DNA of 64,000 bases from Halomonas sp. KAO (GTDB taxonomy: Bacteria; Pseudomonadota; Gammaproteobacteria; Pseudomonadales; Halomonadaceae), in NCBI RefSeq assembly GCF_015595025.1, contig NZ_JADNRL010000037.1:190619-254618 (forward strand). Direction: 5' to 3'. The first letter of the stretch is position 1, and the number at the start of each line of letters is the position of its first letter. Under the pieces are notes generated by a model. It was not told the origin of the DNA. It did no database searches and worked only from the letters and a program-made list of their open reading frames with translations. This document shows positions 27,596-37,071 of this stretch, piece after piece. Position numbers and translations under genes: made by a program.

Positions 27596-27624
27596 CCATT
27601 TCGTTTCTGCTTCCGTTTCAGGCA

Positions 27625-28572
27625 TCAGCCGGCGCCGGTCGCCGGGATCACCATCTCCTTCGTCGCCCCCATCAGAAAGGCGCGGTTGGCCTCCAGCGCC
27701 TCGCGCAGGTAGTCCCACAGCAGGCGCACCCTGGCCAGCCGGCGCTGCTCCTGCCGGGCGGTGATCCAGAACTGACGGTCCACCGCGATCTCCTGCTCCA
27801 GCACGTTGTGCAGGATCGGCGAGGTGCTGGCCATGAAACAGGGCAGGATGGCGAGCCCCGCACCGTGGACGCACGCGGCGTGCTGCGTGGTCACGCTGGT
27901 GCTGCGCATGGTGAAGTGGGGCGGCTTGCCGATGGTCGACGGCTCGAGCAGCGGCTCCAGATAGCTGAGCTGCTCGCTGAAGATCAGATCGTCGACATAG
28001 CCCACCAGACGATGTTCGCCCAGCTCGGAGAGGTGCTGCGGCGTGCCGTGGCGAGCCAGATAGCCCTCGCTGCCATAGAGCCGCAGGCGATAGTCACACA
28101 GCCGCGAGATCACCAGGCCTGGGCTGACCGGGCGCTCCACGGTGATCGCCAGGTCCGCCTCGTGGCGGCTCAGGTTGACCACCCGGGGCAGGGCGAGCAG
28201 GTCCAGGGTGACCCCTGGATGGCGCTCGCAGAAGGCCGAGAGCAGGGGGGCGATCACCCAGGTGCTGAAGCCTTCGGTCACGCCGAGGCGGATCTGGCCA
28301 CTGATCTGGTGGTTCTTGTCGGTCAGGCTCTCGCCGGCCTCGAAGGCGTGACGGGCCATCTCCTCAGCGTGGGCGAGCAGCTGCTGGCCGGCCTCGGTGA
28401 GGTGATAGCCATGGGTGCTGCGCTCGAAGAGCTGGGTGTTGAGCCTCTGCTCGAAGCGCCGGGTGCGCCGCGACAGGGTGGAGTGGTCCAGCCCCAGGCG
28501 TCGGGCGGCATCGGTAAGCCGCTGACTGCGGGCGACCTCGAGGAAGATCTGGATGTCGTGCCAGTCGAGCAT
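27625..28572 (-). CDS. LysR family transcriptional regulator, divergent from mmsA
   Basis: A 315-aa LTTR of the AmpR/GcvA-like clade. The HTH region is HDIQIFLEVARSQRLTDAARRLGLDHSTLSRRTRRFEQRL, and the effector domain starts at GQIRLGVTEGFSTWVIAPLL. I chose ATG 28572 (MLDWHDIQ) for GGAGAG upstream; a start at 28605 would lie inside a 26-bp perfect palindrome. It is divergent from the methylmalonate-semialdehyde dehydrogenase gene, so it probably regulates that gene (inference). Confidence 0.9.
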   Translation of the reverse strand: MLDWHDIQIFLEVARSQRLTDAARRLGLDHSTLSRRTRRFEQRLNTQLFERSTHGYHLTEAGQQLLAHAEEMARHAFEAGESLTDKNHQISGQIRLGVTEGFSTWVIAPLLSAFCERHPGVTLDLLALPRVVNLSRHEADLAITVERPVSPGLVISRLCDYRLRLYGSEGYLARHGTPQHLSELGEHRLVGYVDDLIFSEQLSYLEPLLEPSTIGKPPHFTMRSTSVTTQHAACVHGAGLAILPCFMASTSPILHNVLEQEIAVDRQFWITARQEQRRLARVRLLWDYLREALEANRAFLMGATKEMVIPATGAG

Positions 28573-28593
28573 GATGGCTCTCCACCGGGTGGT

Positions 28594-28619
28594 TTGCTTG
28601 TGCATTAATGCACAAGCAA
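28594..28619. promoter_or_regulatory. 26-bp perfect palindrome upstream of the LysR gene
   Basis: The half-site ttgcttgtgcatt (28594-28606) is followed directly by its exact reverse complement (28607-28619). It lies 22 bp before the LysR start and about 208 bp from the mmsA start. A perfect 26-bp dyad strongly suggests a homodimer operator; on the transcript it would also fold next to the ribosome site. LysR proteins usually prefer T-N11-A half-sites, so another regulator could bind here. Confidence 0.7.
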
Positions 28620-28678
28620 TGTGCCCGAGTACCCGTTGTCATGCCATGCGACCTCTGGATAGACTCATCTTCACTCTC

Positions 28679-28700
28679 TTGCGTGTATTTCTACACACAA
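28679..28700. promoter_or_regulatory. Second dyad in the LysR-mmsA region
   Basis: ttgcgtgta-tttc-tacacacaa pairs at 8 of 9 positions. It lies 127 bp before mmsA, on the other side of the probable promoters from the 26-bp palindrome. Both dyads start with ttg and end with caa, so they may be strong and weak sites for the same protein. Confidence 0.4.
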
Positions 28701-28826
28701 AGTCTAATGACGGATGATGGCAACGGCCGCCGATACGGCCCACAACGACAAGCCAGTCCTCCGCCAGCCACAGCATGACACCGACACGACTCGATGCCGG
28801 TAGCGACAATCCAGAGGAGCACGCCC

Positions 28827-30326
28827 ATGTCAGTCCGCGAAATCCCCATGTACATCGACGGCCAGCCCATCCAGTCCGCCAGCCAGGAGTGGCGCGATGT
28901 GGTCAATCCCGCTACCCAGGAAGTGGTGGCTCGGGTGCCGTTCTGTACCGCAGAGGAGGTGGAGCGTGCCGTGGCCAGCGCCAAGGAGGCCTTCAAGACC
29001 TGGCGCAAGGTGCCGCTCGGCAAGCGCATGCGCATCATGCTCAAGCTGCAGGCGCTGATCCGCGAGCATACCGATGAGCTGGCCGCGCTGATCACCGAGG
29101 AGCACGGCAAGACCCTGCCCGATGCTGCCGGTGAAGTGGGTCGCGGCCTGGAAGTGGTGGAGCACGCCTGCTCGATCACCTCCCTGCAGCTGGGCGAGCT
29201 GGCCGAGAATGCCGCCAACGAGGTGGATGTCTACACCATGCACCAGCCGCTGGGCGTGGGCGCCGGCATCACCGCCTTCAACTTCCCGATCATGCTGCCC
29301 TGCTTCATGTTCCCGCTGGCCATCGCCACCGGCAACACCTTCGTGCTCAAGCCCTCCGAGCAGGATCCCAGCTCCTCCATGCGTCTCGTCGAGCTGGCCC
29401 ACGAGGCGGGCGTGCCGGCCGGCGTGCTCAACGTGGTTCACGGTGGCCCGGACGTGGCCAACCAGATCGCCGACCACCAGGACATCAAGGCGCTCTCCTT
29501 CATCGGTTCCACCCACGTGGGCTCGCTGCTCTACAACCGCGCCGCGGCCGCCGGCAAGCGCATGCAGTCGATGATGGGCGCCAAGAACCACTGTGTCGTG
29601 ATGCCGGATGCCAACCGCAGCCAGGCGATCAACAACCTGCTGGGCTCCGCCTTCGGTGCCGCCGGCCAGCGCTGCATGGCCAACTCCGTGGTGGTGCTGG
29701 TGGGTGAGGCGCGCGAGTGGCTGGACGATATCGTCGAGGGCGCCCGCAACATGAAGGTGGGCCCCGGCACCCAGACCGACGCCGACCTCGGTCCGCTGGT
29801 CTCGCCCCAGGCCAAGGAGCGCGTCGAGCGCCTGATCACCGCCGGCGAGAAGGAGGGGGCCAAGCTGCTGGTCGACGGCCGCGGCTACGAGGTGGAAGGC
29901 TACCCGAACGGCAACTTCGTCGGCCCGACCCTGTTCGCCGACGTCACTCCGGAGATGACCATCTACCGTGAAGAGGTCTTCGGCCCCGTGCTCTGCGTGG
30001 TAAGTGTCGAGACCCTGGACGAGGCGATCGAGTTCATCAACGCCAACCCCAACGGCAACGGCACCTCGATCTTCACCAACTCCGGCTGGGTGGCGCGTCG
30101 CTTCGAGACCGATATCGACGTCGGCCAAATCGGTATCAACGTGCCGATCCCGGTGCCGGTCGCCTACTTCAGCTTCACCGGTTCGCGTGCTTCCAAGCTC
30201 GGCGACCTGGGCCCCAACGGCAAGCAGGCCATCGCCTTCTGGACCCAGACCAAGACCGTAACCGCTCGCTGGTTCGAGCCCGAGAACGTCTCCAGCGGCA
30301 TCAACAGCACCATCTCTCTGGGCTGA
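28827..30326 (+). CDS. mmsA: CoA-acylating methylmalonate-semialdehyde dehydrogenase
   Basis: Oxidises methylmalonate semialdehyde (valine catabolism) or malonate semialdehyde to propionyl-CoA or acetyl-CoA with NAD and CoA. The 499-aa protein is the usual length. The catalytic cysteine lies in [15 protein letters not shown], and the NAD-binding region includes [24 protein letters not shown] and [17 protein letters not shown] 28827 follows GAGGAGC. A GC-rich hairpin follows the stop. It may connect with malonate semialdehyde from beta-alanine, and the malonate module is 8 kb away. Confidence 0.93.
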   Translation: MSVREIPMYIDGQPIQSASQEWRDVVNPATQEVVARVPFCTAEEVERAVASAKEAFKTWRKVPLGKRMRIMLKLQALIREHTDELAALITEEHGKTLPDAAGEVGRGLEVVEHACSITSLQLGELAENAANEVDVYTMHQPLGVGAGITAFNFPIMLPCFMFPLAIATGNTFVLKPSEQDPSSSMRLVELAHEAGVPAGVLNVVHGGPDVANQIADHQDIKALSFIGSTHVGSLLYNRAAAAGKRMQSMMGAKNHCVVMPDANRSQAINNLLGSAFGAAGQRCMANSVVVLVGEAREWLDDIVEGARNMKVGPGTQTDADLGPLVSPQAKERVERLITAGEKEGAKLLVDGRGYEVEGYPNGNFVGPTLFADVTPEMTIYREEVFGPVLCVVSVETLDEAIEFINANPNGNGTSIFTNSGWVARRFETDIDVGQIGINVPIPVPVAYFSFTGSRASKLGDLGPNGKQAIAFWTQTKTVTARWFEPENVSSGINSTISLG

Positions 30327-30347
30327 TCCTTTCGGCCCAGTGAACAG

Positions 30348-30375
30348 CGGCCCCGTCTCGAAAGAGGCGGGGCCG
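30348..30375 (+). terminator. Hairpin terminator after mmsA
   Basis: cggccccgtctc (30348-30359) pairs with gaggcggggccg (30364-30375), with one G-U pair and a four-base loop. It lies 22 bp after the mmsA stop. No clear U-tract follows. Confidence 0.65.
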
Positions 30376-30515
30376 CCTGCGTTCAAAGTAGACGCTGGCA
30401 GCGAACCCAGTAAGTGGCCCGGCTGCGGGCTCGCAGTGAGGGTCGCCATGACGCCCAGCCGGACCCTATAGCTGCTACCCTGGGTAGCCGTCGATAGGGC
30501 AGGGAGAGGAACACC

Positions 30516-33500
30516 ATGGAACGGTTACCGGAAGGCCTCTATGAGCGGCTTCTCGATGAAGAGCTCAGGGAGCAGCTGGAGGCGCAGCCTGATCTCAAGC
30601 CAGTGTTACGTAAGCTCGATGATGAGACGGCTCCCCACGTCTACGCCCAGTTCCTCGGCCAGTTACTTCATCAAGCCTTGCGAATCGTCGATGGCGATCA
30701 TCGCCTTCCTCTTCTCAATCGCCTTATCGAGCTAATGTCGGCTACCGATGGCCTCGATTATCTGGCGCGAAAGAAACTGCTGGAGACGGATAAGCCGGTG
30801 CTTGGCGAGCTGGTGCAGGGTGCCCAGCGTCTGCCCCGACCGGCTACGCCACTGGCGACCAGTGCTCTGTTGACCGGGCTGGGGCATGACCCGCCCTTGG
30901 AGCACGAGCTTCGTGCCGAAATGGCTACGGCCGATAGCGTCGATATCCTGGTGTCATTTATCAAGTGGTCGGGGCTAAGGCTGTTGATGCCCGCCTTCGA
31001 GCACTTGGCCGACCGTAATATACCGGTTCGCTTGATCTCCACCAGCTATATGGGGGCCAGTGACCCGACGGCGCTGGAGTGGCTGACCCAACAGTCCAAT
31101 GTCACCGTGCGAGTCTCCTACGATACCGGTGGCACGCGACTGCACGCCAAGGCCTATCACTTTCGACGTGCAAGTGGGTATTCAACCGCCTATATCGGCT
31201 CCGCGAATATGTCTCACTCGGCGATGACCCAGGGGCTTGAGTGGACCGTCAAGGTTACCGCCCAGGACATGCCGCATATTCTTGAGCGCTTCGAGGCGGA
31301 GTTTGCCGCCTACTGGGAGAGCGACGAGTTTGAGCCCTACACGGAGTCTGATTTCACGCGATTTCGGCGTGCGATCGCGGCCCATAAAGAGCGCGCGCAG
31401 AGAGGGGCAACGTTCTTTGCCGAAATCACACCACGGCCTTTTCAGCTCAGAATTCTTGAGGCGATCGATGCAGCACGCCAGCGCGGCTCGTATCGTAATC
31501 TGGTGGTCGCGGCCACCGGTACCGGCAAGACGGTGATATCGGCGCTGGATTATCGGCGGATCTGCGAGCGGGAGGGGCGTCAGGTGCCTTTGCTATTTGT
31601 TGCCCATCGCAAGGAGGTCCTGGAGCAGGCTCAGTCCTGTTACCGCACCGTGCTTCGCGACCAGAACTTCGGTGAGCTCTGGGTCGGTGGGTACGTGCCG
31701 ACGGAACATCGTCATTTATTTGCCTCGGTTCAAATGCTGAACAGACAGCGGCCATGGGCATCATTGGGAGCCGACCACTTCCACTATGTGGTGATCGACG
31801 AGGCCCATCATGAGACCGCCAGCAGCTATCGGGCACTCCTCGAGGAGCTTGAGCCGGCCGTGCTGCTTGGGTTGACGGCCACGCCCGAGCGAATGGATGG
31901 AAGCAGCATCCTGCCGGACTTCGATGGCGACTTTGCTGCGGAGATTCGACTCCCCGAGGCCCTCGAAGAGAAGCTGCTGTGTCCCTTTCACTACTTCGGG
32001 GTCAGCGATAGCGTCGATCTCAGCGATGACAGCCTGTGGCGTAACGGCCGATATGATGCTCGTCAGCTGGAGCATCTGCTGACCGGAGACGACTTCCGTG
32101 CCAAGCAGCGGGTGGATACCGTTGTGCAGGCTTTGGAGCGTTATCAGCCCGACCTGCACGGTGTGCGCGCCGTAGGATTCTGTGCCGGGGTACGCCACGC
32201 CGAGTATATGGCGGAGTGCTTCAACCGGCTGGGCGAAGCGTACCGGGCCGCCGTGATTGTTGGTGACACGCCGACCGAGCTGCGTGCCGAGCGACTGCGC
32301 GAGTTCCGCGAAGGAAGACTCCCCTTTCTCTTCACCGTCGATGTACTGAGTGAAGGGGTCGATGTTCCCGATATCAACCTAGTGATGTTCCTGCGCCCTA
32401 CCGAGAGTCTGACGGTGTTTCTGCAGCAGCTGGGTCGTGGTCTTCGTCATGCGCCAGGGAAGGAGTGCCTCACCGTTCTGGACTTCGTTGGACAACCCCA
32501 TCGTCGCTACCGACTGGATACCCGGTTTACGGCCTTGCTAACCGGGCGGCGCCAACGCCTGGATCGAGAGGTGGAAGCCGACTTTCCCAGCCTACCGCCC
32601 GGCTGCAGCATCCAACTCGAGCGGGTGGCGCGAGAGCGAGTGCTTGGCAAAATCCGCTCGGTACTGGCCGACCTTAACCACTTTATTCCCGAGACGCTGC
32701 GCACCTGGTCGGAAGAGGTGGGGCAGCCGCTCACCTTCGGACGCTTCCTGGAGGCGACCGGGCTGACGCCTGTCCAGGTGCTGTCACGCCGTAGCTGGAC
32801 CGAGTGGAAGGCGTTGGCGGAGCGGCGAGCGATGCCCGAGGACCCCGATCTCGATCAGGCGCGCAAGGCGTTGCCGCGTATCGCACTGCGTAGCGACCCC
32901 GAACTGCTCACGGCCATCGAAACCCTGGGACAACCCGAGGGCGTCGAGGAAGCGCTGGGGCGCTACGACACCGCGCAACAGACGGCGTTGCACTATCTGC
33001 TGTGGGGAAGGAAGGGCGGTCTGGTAGGTATCGACACTCTCGAGCAGTCGCTGCACAAGTGGCGAGATAACCCCAATGTGGCGGCAGATGCCGCAGAAGT
33101 GGCTGCATGGCGACGCGGCCACCAGCAGGTACCGCTGCGTCCCCTTAACGATCTTCCATTCGACTGTGGGCTGCTATTGCATGGCGCCTATGGGATGGCA
33201 GAAATCAAGGCAGCACTTGGGCTAGCAAGCTTGGAGAAGCCGGGCTCGACCGGCGTGGGGGTGATCCATGCTAAGGAGATTCGCGCCTATATCCACCTGG
33301 TGACCTTCCAGAAAGATGACAGCGATTTTTCCCCCACGACGCGTTATCGCGACTACCCCATCAGCCGTACGCTACTTCACTGGGAGAGTCAGTCGAACAC
33401 CACGCAGCTTAGCTCTACGGGGCAGAACTACATCCACTTTCAGGAACGCGGTTATACCATTCTCTTCTTCGCACGCTTGACCAAGCGAATCGAGGGCGAA

Positions 33501-33632
33501 ACGGCACCCTTTATCTTCCTGGGGCCCGCGAAGGCATTGACGAGCCTTCAGGGGGACCGGCCCATCGCCATGACCTGGGAGTTGGCCCACCCCATGCCGG
33601 CCGGGATGTTCGAGGAGGCGAGGCCGGCATAG
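30516..33632 (+). CDS. PLD-domain / SF2 helicase / DUF3427 protein (1038 aa)
   Basis: A three-part nucleic-acid enzyme. Residues about 130-245 form a phospholipase-D-like nuclease domain (LHAKAYHF and IGSANMSHSAM, a single HxK-type site). Residues about 325-700 are an SF2 helicase: Walker A ATGTGKTV near 334, DEAHH near 428, LTATPERMDG, and QQLGRGLRHAPGK near 638. The C-terminal 150 residues match the DUF3427 pattern (GVIHAKEIRAYIHLVTFQK...DYPISRTLLHWESQS). This layout resembles restriction-like or phage-defence helicase-nucleases. It stands alone, and its base composition looks less GC-biased than its neighbours, which fits acquisition by transfer. Function is not established. Confidence 0.85.
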   Translation: MERLPEGLYERLLDEELREQLEAQPDLKPVLRKLDDETAPHVYAQFLGQLLHQALRIVDGDHRLPLLNRLIELMSATDGLDYLARKKLLETDKPVLGELVQGAQRLPRPATPLATSALLTGLGHDPPLEHELRAEMATADSVDILVSFIKWSGLRLLMPAFEHLADRNIPVRLISTSYMGASDPTALEWLTQQSNVTVRVSYDTGGTRLHAKAYHFRRASGYSTAYIGSANMSHSAMTQGLEWTVKVTAQDMPHILERFEAEFAAYWESDEFEPYTESDFTRFRRAIAAHKERAQRGATFFAEITPRPFQLRILEAIDAARQRGSYRNLVVAATGTGKTVISALDYRRICEREGRQVPLLFVAHRKEVLEQAQSCYRTVLRDQNFGELWVGGYVPTEHRHLFASVQMLNRQRPWASLGADHFHYVVIDEAHHETASSYRALLEELEPAVLLGLTATPERMDGSSILPDFDGDFAAEIRLPEALEEKLLCPFHYFGVSDSVDLSDDSLWRNGRYDARQLEHLLTGDDFRAKQRVDTVVQALERYQPDLHGVRAVGFCAGVRHAEYMAECFNRLGEAYRAAVIVGDTPTELRAERLREFREGRLPFLFTVDVLSEGVDVPDINLVMFLRPTESLTVFLQQLGRGLRHAPGKECLTVLDFVGQPHRRYRLDTRFTALLTGRRQRLDREVEADFPSLPPGCSIQLERVARERVLGKIRSVLADLNHFIPETLRTWSEEVGQPLTFGRFLEATGLTPVQVLSRRSWTEWKALAERRAMPEDPDLDQARKALPRIALRSDPELLTAIETLGQPEGVEEALGRYDTAQQTALHYLLWGRKGGLVGIDTLEQSLHKWRDNPNVAADAAEVAAWRRGHQQVPLRPLNDLPFDCGLLLHGAYGMAEIKAALGLASLEKPGSTGVGVIHAKEIRAYIHLVTFQKDDSDFSPTTRYRDYPISRTLLHWESQSNTTQLSSTGQNYIHFQERGYTILFFARLTKRIEGETAPFIFLGPAKALTSLQGDRPIAMTWELAHPMPAGMFEEARPA

Positions 33633-33734
33633 CCGAGGCCTCGACAAACCGCATGCGACTTTAGCAGGCGTGTTGACGTTAACGTAAGCTGATATCGTGA
33701 GCGAGGCGACAACAACCACAAACCAGGACTCACC

Positions 33735-34322
33735 ATGACCAGTTCAATCAGCCGTTTTCCCGTACCGGAGTCGATCCACGACCTGCCCGACGATATCCGC
33801 GACGCCATCCTGGCGGTGCAGGAGAAGGCCGGCTTCGTGCCCAATGTCTTCCTGATGCTGGCGCATCGCCCGGCCGAGTTCCGCGCCTTCTTCGCCTACC
33901 ATGACGCCCTGATGGAGCGTGAGTCCGATACGCTGACCAAGGCGGAGAAGGAGATGATCGTGGTGGCCACCAGCGCCCGCAACCGGTGCCTCTACTGCGT
34001 GGTGGCCCACGGTGCCCTGGTGCGTATCTACAGCAAGGACCCGTTGCTGGCCGACCAGGTGGCGATCAACCATCGCACCGCGCCGATCAGCGAGCGGCAT
34101 CGCACCATGCTCGACTTCGCGATGTACTGCGCCCTGGAGGTGGGGGAGCTTACCGAGGAGTGGGAGACTCGCCTGGAGTCGGCCGGCTTCACTCGCGACG
34201 ATATTTGGGATATCGGCGCCGTCGCCGCCTTCTTCGGCCTCTCCAACCGCCTGGTCACCCTGACCGGCACGCCACCCAACGAGGAGTTCTACCTGATGGG
34301 GCGGGTACCGCGGGAGAAGTAG
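33735..34322 (+). CDS. Peroxidase-related protein, AhpD/CMD fold
   Basis: A 195-aa member of the uncharacterised peroxidase-related group of the carboxymuconolactone decarboxylase fold. The redox motif is RNRCLYCVVAHGALVR, with Cys-x-x-Cys and a following His, as in AhpD. Such proteins can reduce peroxides when recharged by a thiol partner. It has its own upstream region (103 bp). The next gene encodes a DsbA-fold protein, which suggests thiol-redox roles for both. Substrate unknown. Confidence 0.85.
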   Translation: MTSSISRFPVPESIHDLPDDIRDAILAVQEKAGFVPNVFLMLAHRPAEFRAFFAYHDALMERESDTLTKAEKEMIVVATSARNRCLYCVVAHGALVRIYSKDPLLADQVAINHRTAPISERHRTMLDFAMYCALEVGELTEEWETRLESAGFTRDDIWDIGAVAAFFGLSNRLVTLTGTPPNEEFYLMGRVPREK

Positions 34323-34428
34323 ACAGCGAGCTCCAATAATTGATTGGCGCGATGTATAGGCTGGTAGGCTAATCATCGAAAAGGGTCATATACCGGGCGA
34401 ACAACCAGTTATTGGAGGTGTGACCGTC

Positions 34429-35076
34429 ATGAAGAAGATCGATATAGATATTGTTTCGGATATTGCCTGCCCCTGGTGTGCCATCGGCTATGCTCGGCTG
34501 GAGCTGGCCATGCAGCGGCTGGCGTCAGAGTTCGCATTCACGATCCGCTGGCACGCCTTCGAGCTGAATCCTGAACAGAGCGGAGAGGGGGAGCCGATCC
34601 TGCCGGCGCTGGCGCGCAAGTATGGGCGCAGCGAGGAGGAGATGAGCGCGTCTCAGGGTCAGATGATGACCATCGCGGAGGAGCTCGGCATCAACTTCGC
34701 GAAGATCCAGGAGCGACGCACCTGCAATACCTTCGATGCCCATCGGCTGGTCAAGTGGGCCGGTGAGAAGGGCGAGGCCACCGCCGTGAAGCAGGCGCTG
34801 TTCGAGGCCTATTTCGGCAGGGCGGAAGATGTCTCGGACCCCGATGTGCTTGTCCGCTGCGTTGAGGCCGCGGGGTTGTCCCCGGAAGGCGCCGGGGAAG
34901 TGCTTGAGTCGGCGCAGTATGCCGATGCCGTGCGCGAGGATGAGGCCCGCTATCAGCATGCCGGTGTCTCGTCCGTTCCGGCCTTCATTATCAACGACAA
35001 GTACCTGATTGCCGGGGCGCAGGAGCCTGACACCCTGGTGGGCGCACTGCAGGAGATCGCCGCGGAGTCGCCATAG
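34429..35076 (+). CDS. DsbA family oxidoreductase, FrnE-like
   Basis: A 215-aa cytosolic thioredoxin-fold protein (no signal peptide). The active site is DIACPWCAIGYARLE (CPWC), and the cis-Pro loop is VSSVPAFIINDKYLIAGAQ. FrnE-type proteins act as disulfide isomerases or glutathione-linked isomerases and are tied to oxidative stress in some bacteria. ATG 34429 was chosen because GGAGG lies 10 nt upstream; the GTG at 34420 overlaps that site. An 8-bp inverted pair, tccaataa and ttattgga, brackets the promoter region upstream. Confidence 0.88.
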   Translation: MKKIDIDIVSDIACPWCAIGYARLELAMQRLASEFAFTIRWHAFELNPEQSGEGEPILPALARKYGRSEEEMSASQGQMMTIAEELGINFAKIQERRTCNTFDAHRLVKWAGEKGEATAVKQALFEAYFGRAEDVSDPDVLVRCVEAAGLSPEGAGEVLESAQYADAVREDEARYQHAGVSSVPAFIINDKYLIAGAQEPDTLVGALQEIAAESP

Positions 35077-35170
35077 CCGGCAGCGTGGGTTTATTGTACC
35101 GACGCGGCCCGGGGGATGGCCCTTGGCGTTATCCGGTCGGCACCGATAACCGGCCTGGATCTGTAGCCCC

Positions 35171-35224
35171 CTGACACCAACGACGCCCTGCCGGGGGTGA
35201 CCGGCAGGGCGTCGCTGGTGTCAG
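35171..35224. terminator. Bidirectional terminator, 24-bp stem
   Basis: ctgacaccaacgacgccctg at 35171-35190, plus four more bases, pairs with 35201-35224 with one mismatch. The loop is six bases. It lies between the convergent FrnE-like gene and the TRAP operon and probably ends both transcripts. Confidence 0.8.
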
Positions 35225-35243
35225 GGGTGCCGTAGGACGGGGA

Positions 35244-36542
35244 TCAGCGACCGCCGAACGCCTCGGGCATGATCGTCTGGGGCAGGAATAGGAACAGGTC
35301 CGGGATCAGGATGCCGGCCATAATGATCAGCATCACCAGGCCGATCAGCGGCAGGATGGCGACGAAGGCCCGGGGGGTGGAGACCGCGCCGATCTGGCTG
35401 GCGATCAGCAGACAGATGCCGTAGGGCGGCGTCACCAGGCCCAGGGTCAGCGACAGGATCACGATCAGCGCCATATGGATCTGGTTGATGTCGGCGGCCA
35501 CGCAGATGCTCTGGATGATCGGCAGGAAGATGATCACCGCGGTGACCGGGCTGAGCACGGTACCGATGATCAGCATGAAGGCCATGACCATCAGCATGAT
35601 GCCGATGCGTGTCTGGGTGACCGAGAGGATGAAGCGGGCCACCTCGTCGGCAATGCCGAGATAGGAGATCAGCCAGCCCATGATGCCGGCGGCAGCCACG
35701 GCGAACATCGGCAGCGAGTAGGCGATCACCGACTCGGCGAGGATGCCGGGGAGGGCGCGCAGACGGATGGCGCGATAGAACACCACCGCCAGCAACAGGC
35801 CCACCAGCACCGCTACCGAGGCCGCCTCGGTGGCGGTGAACACCCCGGCGGTGATGCCGCCCAGCACCACGATGGGCAGGATCATCGGCGGGGCGGCGAC
35901 CAGGCCGGTGCGAGCGACCTGGCGCAGCGAGAACTCGCTCTCCGCCTGCAGGTTGTGGCGTCGGGCCACGCTGTAGGCGTAGCCCATCTGGGCCAGGCCG
36001 ATCAGCAGCCCCGGTACCACGCCGCCCAGGAACAGTGCGCCTACCGAGACGTTGCCGAAGGCACCGTAGATCACCATCAGGATCGACGGCGGGATGATGC
36101 CGCCCAGCACCGAGGAGGCGGCGGTCAGTGCCACCGCGAAGGGCGAGGGGTAGCCGGCCTTCTTCATGGCCGGGATCAGCACCGCGCCGACGCTGGCCGT
36201 GTCGGCGGCAGCCGAGCCGGAGAGGCTGGCGAACATCATCGACACCATGACGTTGATATGGCCCAGGCCACCGCGAATATGGCCCACGGTGCTGTCGGCG
36301 AAGCGCAGCAGGCGGTCGGTGATGCCGCCATCGTTCATCAGCCGTCCCAGCAGTAGGAAGAACGGTACCGCGAGCAGCGGGAAGGAGTTGATGCTGGCGA
36401 ACATCTGGTTGACCACCGAGGTCAGCGGAATATCGAGCTGCCAGATGGTGATGATGGAGGCCAGGCCGATGGCGAAGGCGATGGGGACGCTCAGCGCGAT
36501 CAGCAGCAGGAAGCTGGCGATAAGCGTAACGATGGGACTCAT
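35244..36542 (-). CDS. TRAP transporter large permease (DctM type), second system
   Basis: A 432-aa permease with about 12 helices. DctM marks are FPLLAVPFFLLLGRLMNDGG, SGSAAADTASVGAVLIPAMKKAGY and GGIIPPSILMVIYGAFG. Start ATG 36542 overlaps the DctQ stop (ATGA); a longer in-frame reading to 37091 would overlap dctQ in another frame and is rejected. It is the last gene of the eight-gene operon and is followed by a strong terminator. Substrate unknown. Confidence 0.92.
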   Translation of the reverse strand: MSPIVTLIASFLLLIALSVPIAFAIGLASIITIWQLDIPLTSVVNQMFASINSFPLLAVPFFLLLGRLMNDGGITDRLLRFADSTVGHIRGGLGHINVMVSMMFASLSGSAAADTASVGAVLIPAMKKAGYPSPFAVALTAASSVLGGIIPPSILMVIYGAFGNVSVGALFLGGVVPGLLIGLAQMGYAYSVARRHNLQAESEFSLRQVARTGLVAAPPMILPIVVLGGITAGVFTATEAASVAVLVGLLLAVVFYRAIRLRALPGILAESVIAYSLPMFAVAAAGIMGWLISYLGIADEVARFILSVTQTRIGIMLMVMAFMLIIGTVLSPVTAVIIFLPIIQSICVAADINQIHMALIVILSLTLGLVTPPYGICLLIASQIGAVSTPRAFVAILPLIGLVMLIIMAGILIPDLFLFLPQTIMPEAFGGR

Positions 36543-37051
36543 GAGCAGGTGCTCTCCTCGGCTGCGGTGGACGTCGAGGCGGGTCGACCGATCAGGGCGC
36601 GAATATCCTCGTGGAGCACCTCGAGGGAGAACAGCGCCATGGCCACGCCGGCGATCGGCATCGCCATGAAGACGTAGGCCATGGGGGTGCCCAGCGATAC
36701 CGAGCGGCGCCCCCAGCCCATGTCGGTGAGGATCTGGCCGTGGACCACCAGTACATAGATCAAGGGCAGGCAGGCCAGGCCGCCGAACAGGCGCAGGGCC
36801 CGGTTGGTGATCGCGAAGCGAGGGGGCAGCATCTCGATCACATAGTGGCTGCGCCGGCGTAGTGCCACCGCGGCGCCCAGGAAGACCGACCAGATGAAGC
36901 AGGCCATGGCCACTTCGTCGGACCAGGCCACCGAGATCTTCAGATAGTTGCGTGCCAGTACCTGATACAGAATGGTGGTGATGAAGACCGCGAACAGGGT
37001 CCCGCTCACCAGCAGGAACAGGGTTTCGATAAGATCGTTGAGTCGCCGCAT
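36539..37051 (-). CDS. TRAP transporter small permease (DctQ type), second system
   Basis: A 170-aa four-helix membrane protein. It begins MRRLNDLIETLFLLVSGTLFAVF and has the DctQ core VAWSDEVAMACFIWSVFLGAAVALRRRSHYVIEML. It overlaps dctM by 4 bp and is separated from the binding-protein gene by 61 bp that hold a perfect 14-bp hairpin. Confidence 0.9.
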   Translation of the reverse strand: MRRLNDLIETLFLLVSGTLFAVFITTILYQVLARNYLKISVAWSDEVAMACFIWSVFLGAAVALRRRSHYVIEMLPPRFAITNRALRLFGGLACLPLIYVLVVHGQILTDMGWGRRSVSLGTPMAYVFMAMPIAGVAMALFSLEVLHEDIRALIGRPASTSTAAEESTCS

Positions 37052-37071
37052 ATCGTGTTGCTCTCCCGAAA

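Noticed and set aside
28596-28617. tRNA or terminator reading of the 26-bp palindrome
   Set aside because: It has no loop-forming spacer, no U-tract and no tRNA features; an operator is the simpler reading.
28830-30449. 539-codon minus-strand ORF opposite mmsA
   Set aside because: Shadow of a highly codon-biased aldehyde dehydrogenase gene.
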